A stretch of DNA of 23,085 bases from Tessaracoccus sp. GTDB lineage: Bacteria > Actinomycetota > Actinomycetes > Propionibacteriales > Propionibacteriaceae. The translations under genes were made by a program, and so were the position numbers. Location of the stretch: positions 1 through 23,085 of the forward strand of contig NZ_JADJNP010000013.1 of the NCBI RefSeq assembly GCF_016714275.1, written 5' to 3'. The notes under the pieces were generated by a model. It worked only from the letters and a program-made list of their open reading frames with translations, was not told the origin of the DNA and did no database searches. Below, piece after piece: positions 22,471 to 23,085 of the stretch; position 1 is the stretch's first letter, and every line of letters begins with the position of its first letter.

Positions 22471-22949
22471 GCGCGGAGGAGGGCGGCGCGGGCCGAGCCG
22501 ACACCGTCCGCGTCTCCGCTGGCCGTCCAGTCGCCGACCGCCTCGGCGAACTCATCCACCAGCCGCCGCGCCTCGTCGTGCGTGGGGCGTGCCTCGGCCA
22601 CCGCCCGGGCCCGGTCCGCGGCGATGGCGGCGCGGAGGTCCGTCACCTCGACCATACGCATCGGGTTGCCGCCCGCGTCGGTGCGGATGCGGATGGACCT
22701 GCCGGCGCCGACGTCGATCATCTCGTCGACGATGTTGACGATCGCCTCCTCCACTTCCGGCGCCGCCTCCAGCGCCCGGGCGACCTCGGCCGCGACGTGG
22801 GCGGCGAGGATGCTTGACCACGCCGCCTTGATCTCGGCGCGCACGTCATCGTCGATGGCGGCCCACTCGCGCTTCAGGCCGCGCCGGTCGAGGATGTCGC
22901 GCTCGATCTCGTCGATGGCGCTGGCGAGCGCCGCGCGGGTGTCGGTCAT
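22452..22949 (-). CDS. Helical phage protein of unknown function (165 aa)
   Basis: The ATG at 22949 overlaps the upstream stop (ATGA). The protein is acidic and mainly helical: TDTRAALASAIDEIERDILD, then AAHVAAEVARALEAAPEVEE, a short beta segment (GRSIRIRTDAGGNPMRMVEV) and a second helical part (RRLVDEFAEAVGDWTASGDA). It has no cysteines, membrane segment or signal peptide. It ends MGVES within the 19-bp repeat. It is part of a coupled minus-strand operon running from the right edge to 21645. The family is not recognised. Confidence 0.6.
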   Translation of the reverse strand: MTDTRAALASAIDEIERDILDRRGLKREWAAIDDDVRAEIKAAWSSILAAHVAAEVARALEAAPEVEEAIVNIVDEMIDVGAGRSIRIRTDAGGNPMRMVEVTDLRAAIAADRARAVAEARPTHDEARRLVDEFAEAVGDWTASGDADGVGSARAALLRAMGVES

Positions 22950-23085
22950 GCGTCACCGTCCGGGTCGAGAGTCGTGCGCTCAACTCGCACCTTCGGGCCG
23001 TCGTCGATGTCCGTTTCGAGGTTTCGCACCCACGTTGCGACCGGGAACTCCTCCCATTCGTAGTTGCGGTCGGCGTACCGCGCGA
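22946..23085 (-). CDS. Minus-strand phage gene, partial at the right edge
   Basis: The last 45 codons of a gene entering from the right edge. The only coherent frame reads ARYADRNYEWEEFPVATWVR and ends TTLDPDGDA, with its TGA overlapping the next ATG. One other minus frame examined has a stop near 22980. The Trp-containing EWEEFPVATWVRNLE segment is distinctive but not assigned to a family. Confidence 0.5.
   Translation of the reverse strand, partial: ARYADRNYEWEEFPVATWVRNLETDIDDGPKVRVERTTLDPDGDA

Noticed and set aside
1..23085. tRNA genes, CRISPR arrays, insertion sequences, integrase and attachment sites
   Set aside because: No cloverleaf-like sequence, regular spaced repeats, transposase or recombinase motifs were seen on either strand; only the 19-bp pair repeats exactly at a length I could recognise.

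Overview
The window is the structural and lysis half of a tailed-phage genome, either a virus or a prophage. It is strongly GC-rich, with a clear G/C preference at third codon positions. A tape measure protein, a single tail tube protein, a frameshifted tail assembly chaperone and no visible sheath gene point to a long non-contractile (siphovirus-like) tail. An Rz/Rz1-type spanin pair and lipoprotein signal peptides point to a Gram-negative host. A closer host assignment is not supported by the sequence alone.

Layout on the plus strand: large terminase subunit (cut by the left edge), portal, scaffold candidate, major capsid protein, decoration-like protein, three probable connector or neck proteins, tail terminator candidate, tail tube protein, tail assembly chaperone with a -1 frameshift extension, tape measure, and a distal tail protein (1-12636). 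A lipoprotein gene then interrupts the tail operon on the minus strand (12651-13124). The tail tip follows: a large hub-like protein, a beta-rich tail protein, a small virion-like protein, a lectin-like protein and a small partner (13172-19156). The lysis region runs from 19153 to 21644: two membrane proteins, a 31-aa peptide, an i-spanin with an embedded o-spanin, a zinc-ribbon microprotein and an NlpC/P60-type endolysin. From 21645 to the right edge, five small minus-strand genes of unknown function converge on the lysis region; their stop codon abuts the endolysin stop with no gap.

At least sixteen gene junctions are 4-bp ATGA or GTGA stop/start overlaps, so translational coupling is the rule. 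These junctions also fix the true reading frame at gene boundaries. They show that several genes between about 10.6 and 19.1 kb (tape measure, hub, beta-rich tail protein, lectin-like protein and its small partner) change frame or contain an internal stop, while the head genes are intact. Most of these breaks look like one extra base, which suggests sequence errors or prophage decay more than programmed recoding. The exception is the chaperone gene, where a canonical CCCAAAC slippery site directly before the stop, followed by a hairpin, supports real -1 frameshifting.

I saw no tRNA gene, CRISPR array, insertion sequence, integrase, attachment site or convincing sigma-70 promoter. The longest stretches without a plus-strand gene are 12637-13171 (the lipoprotein locus) and 17588-17683.
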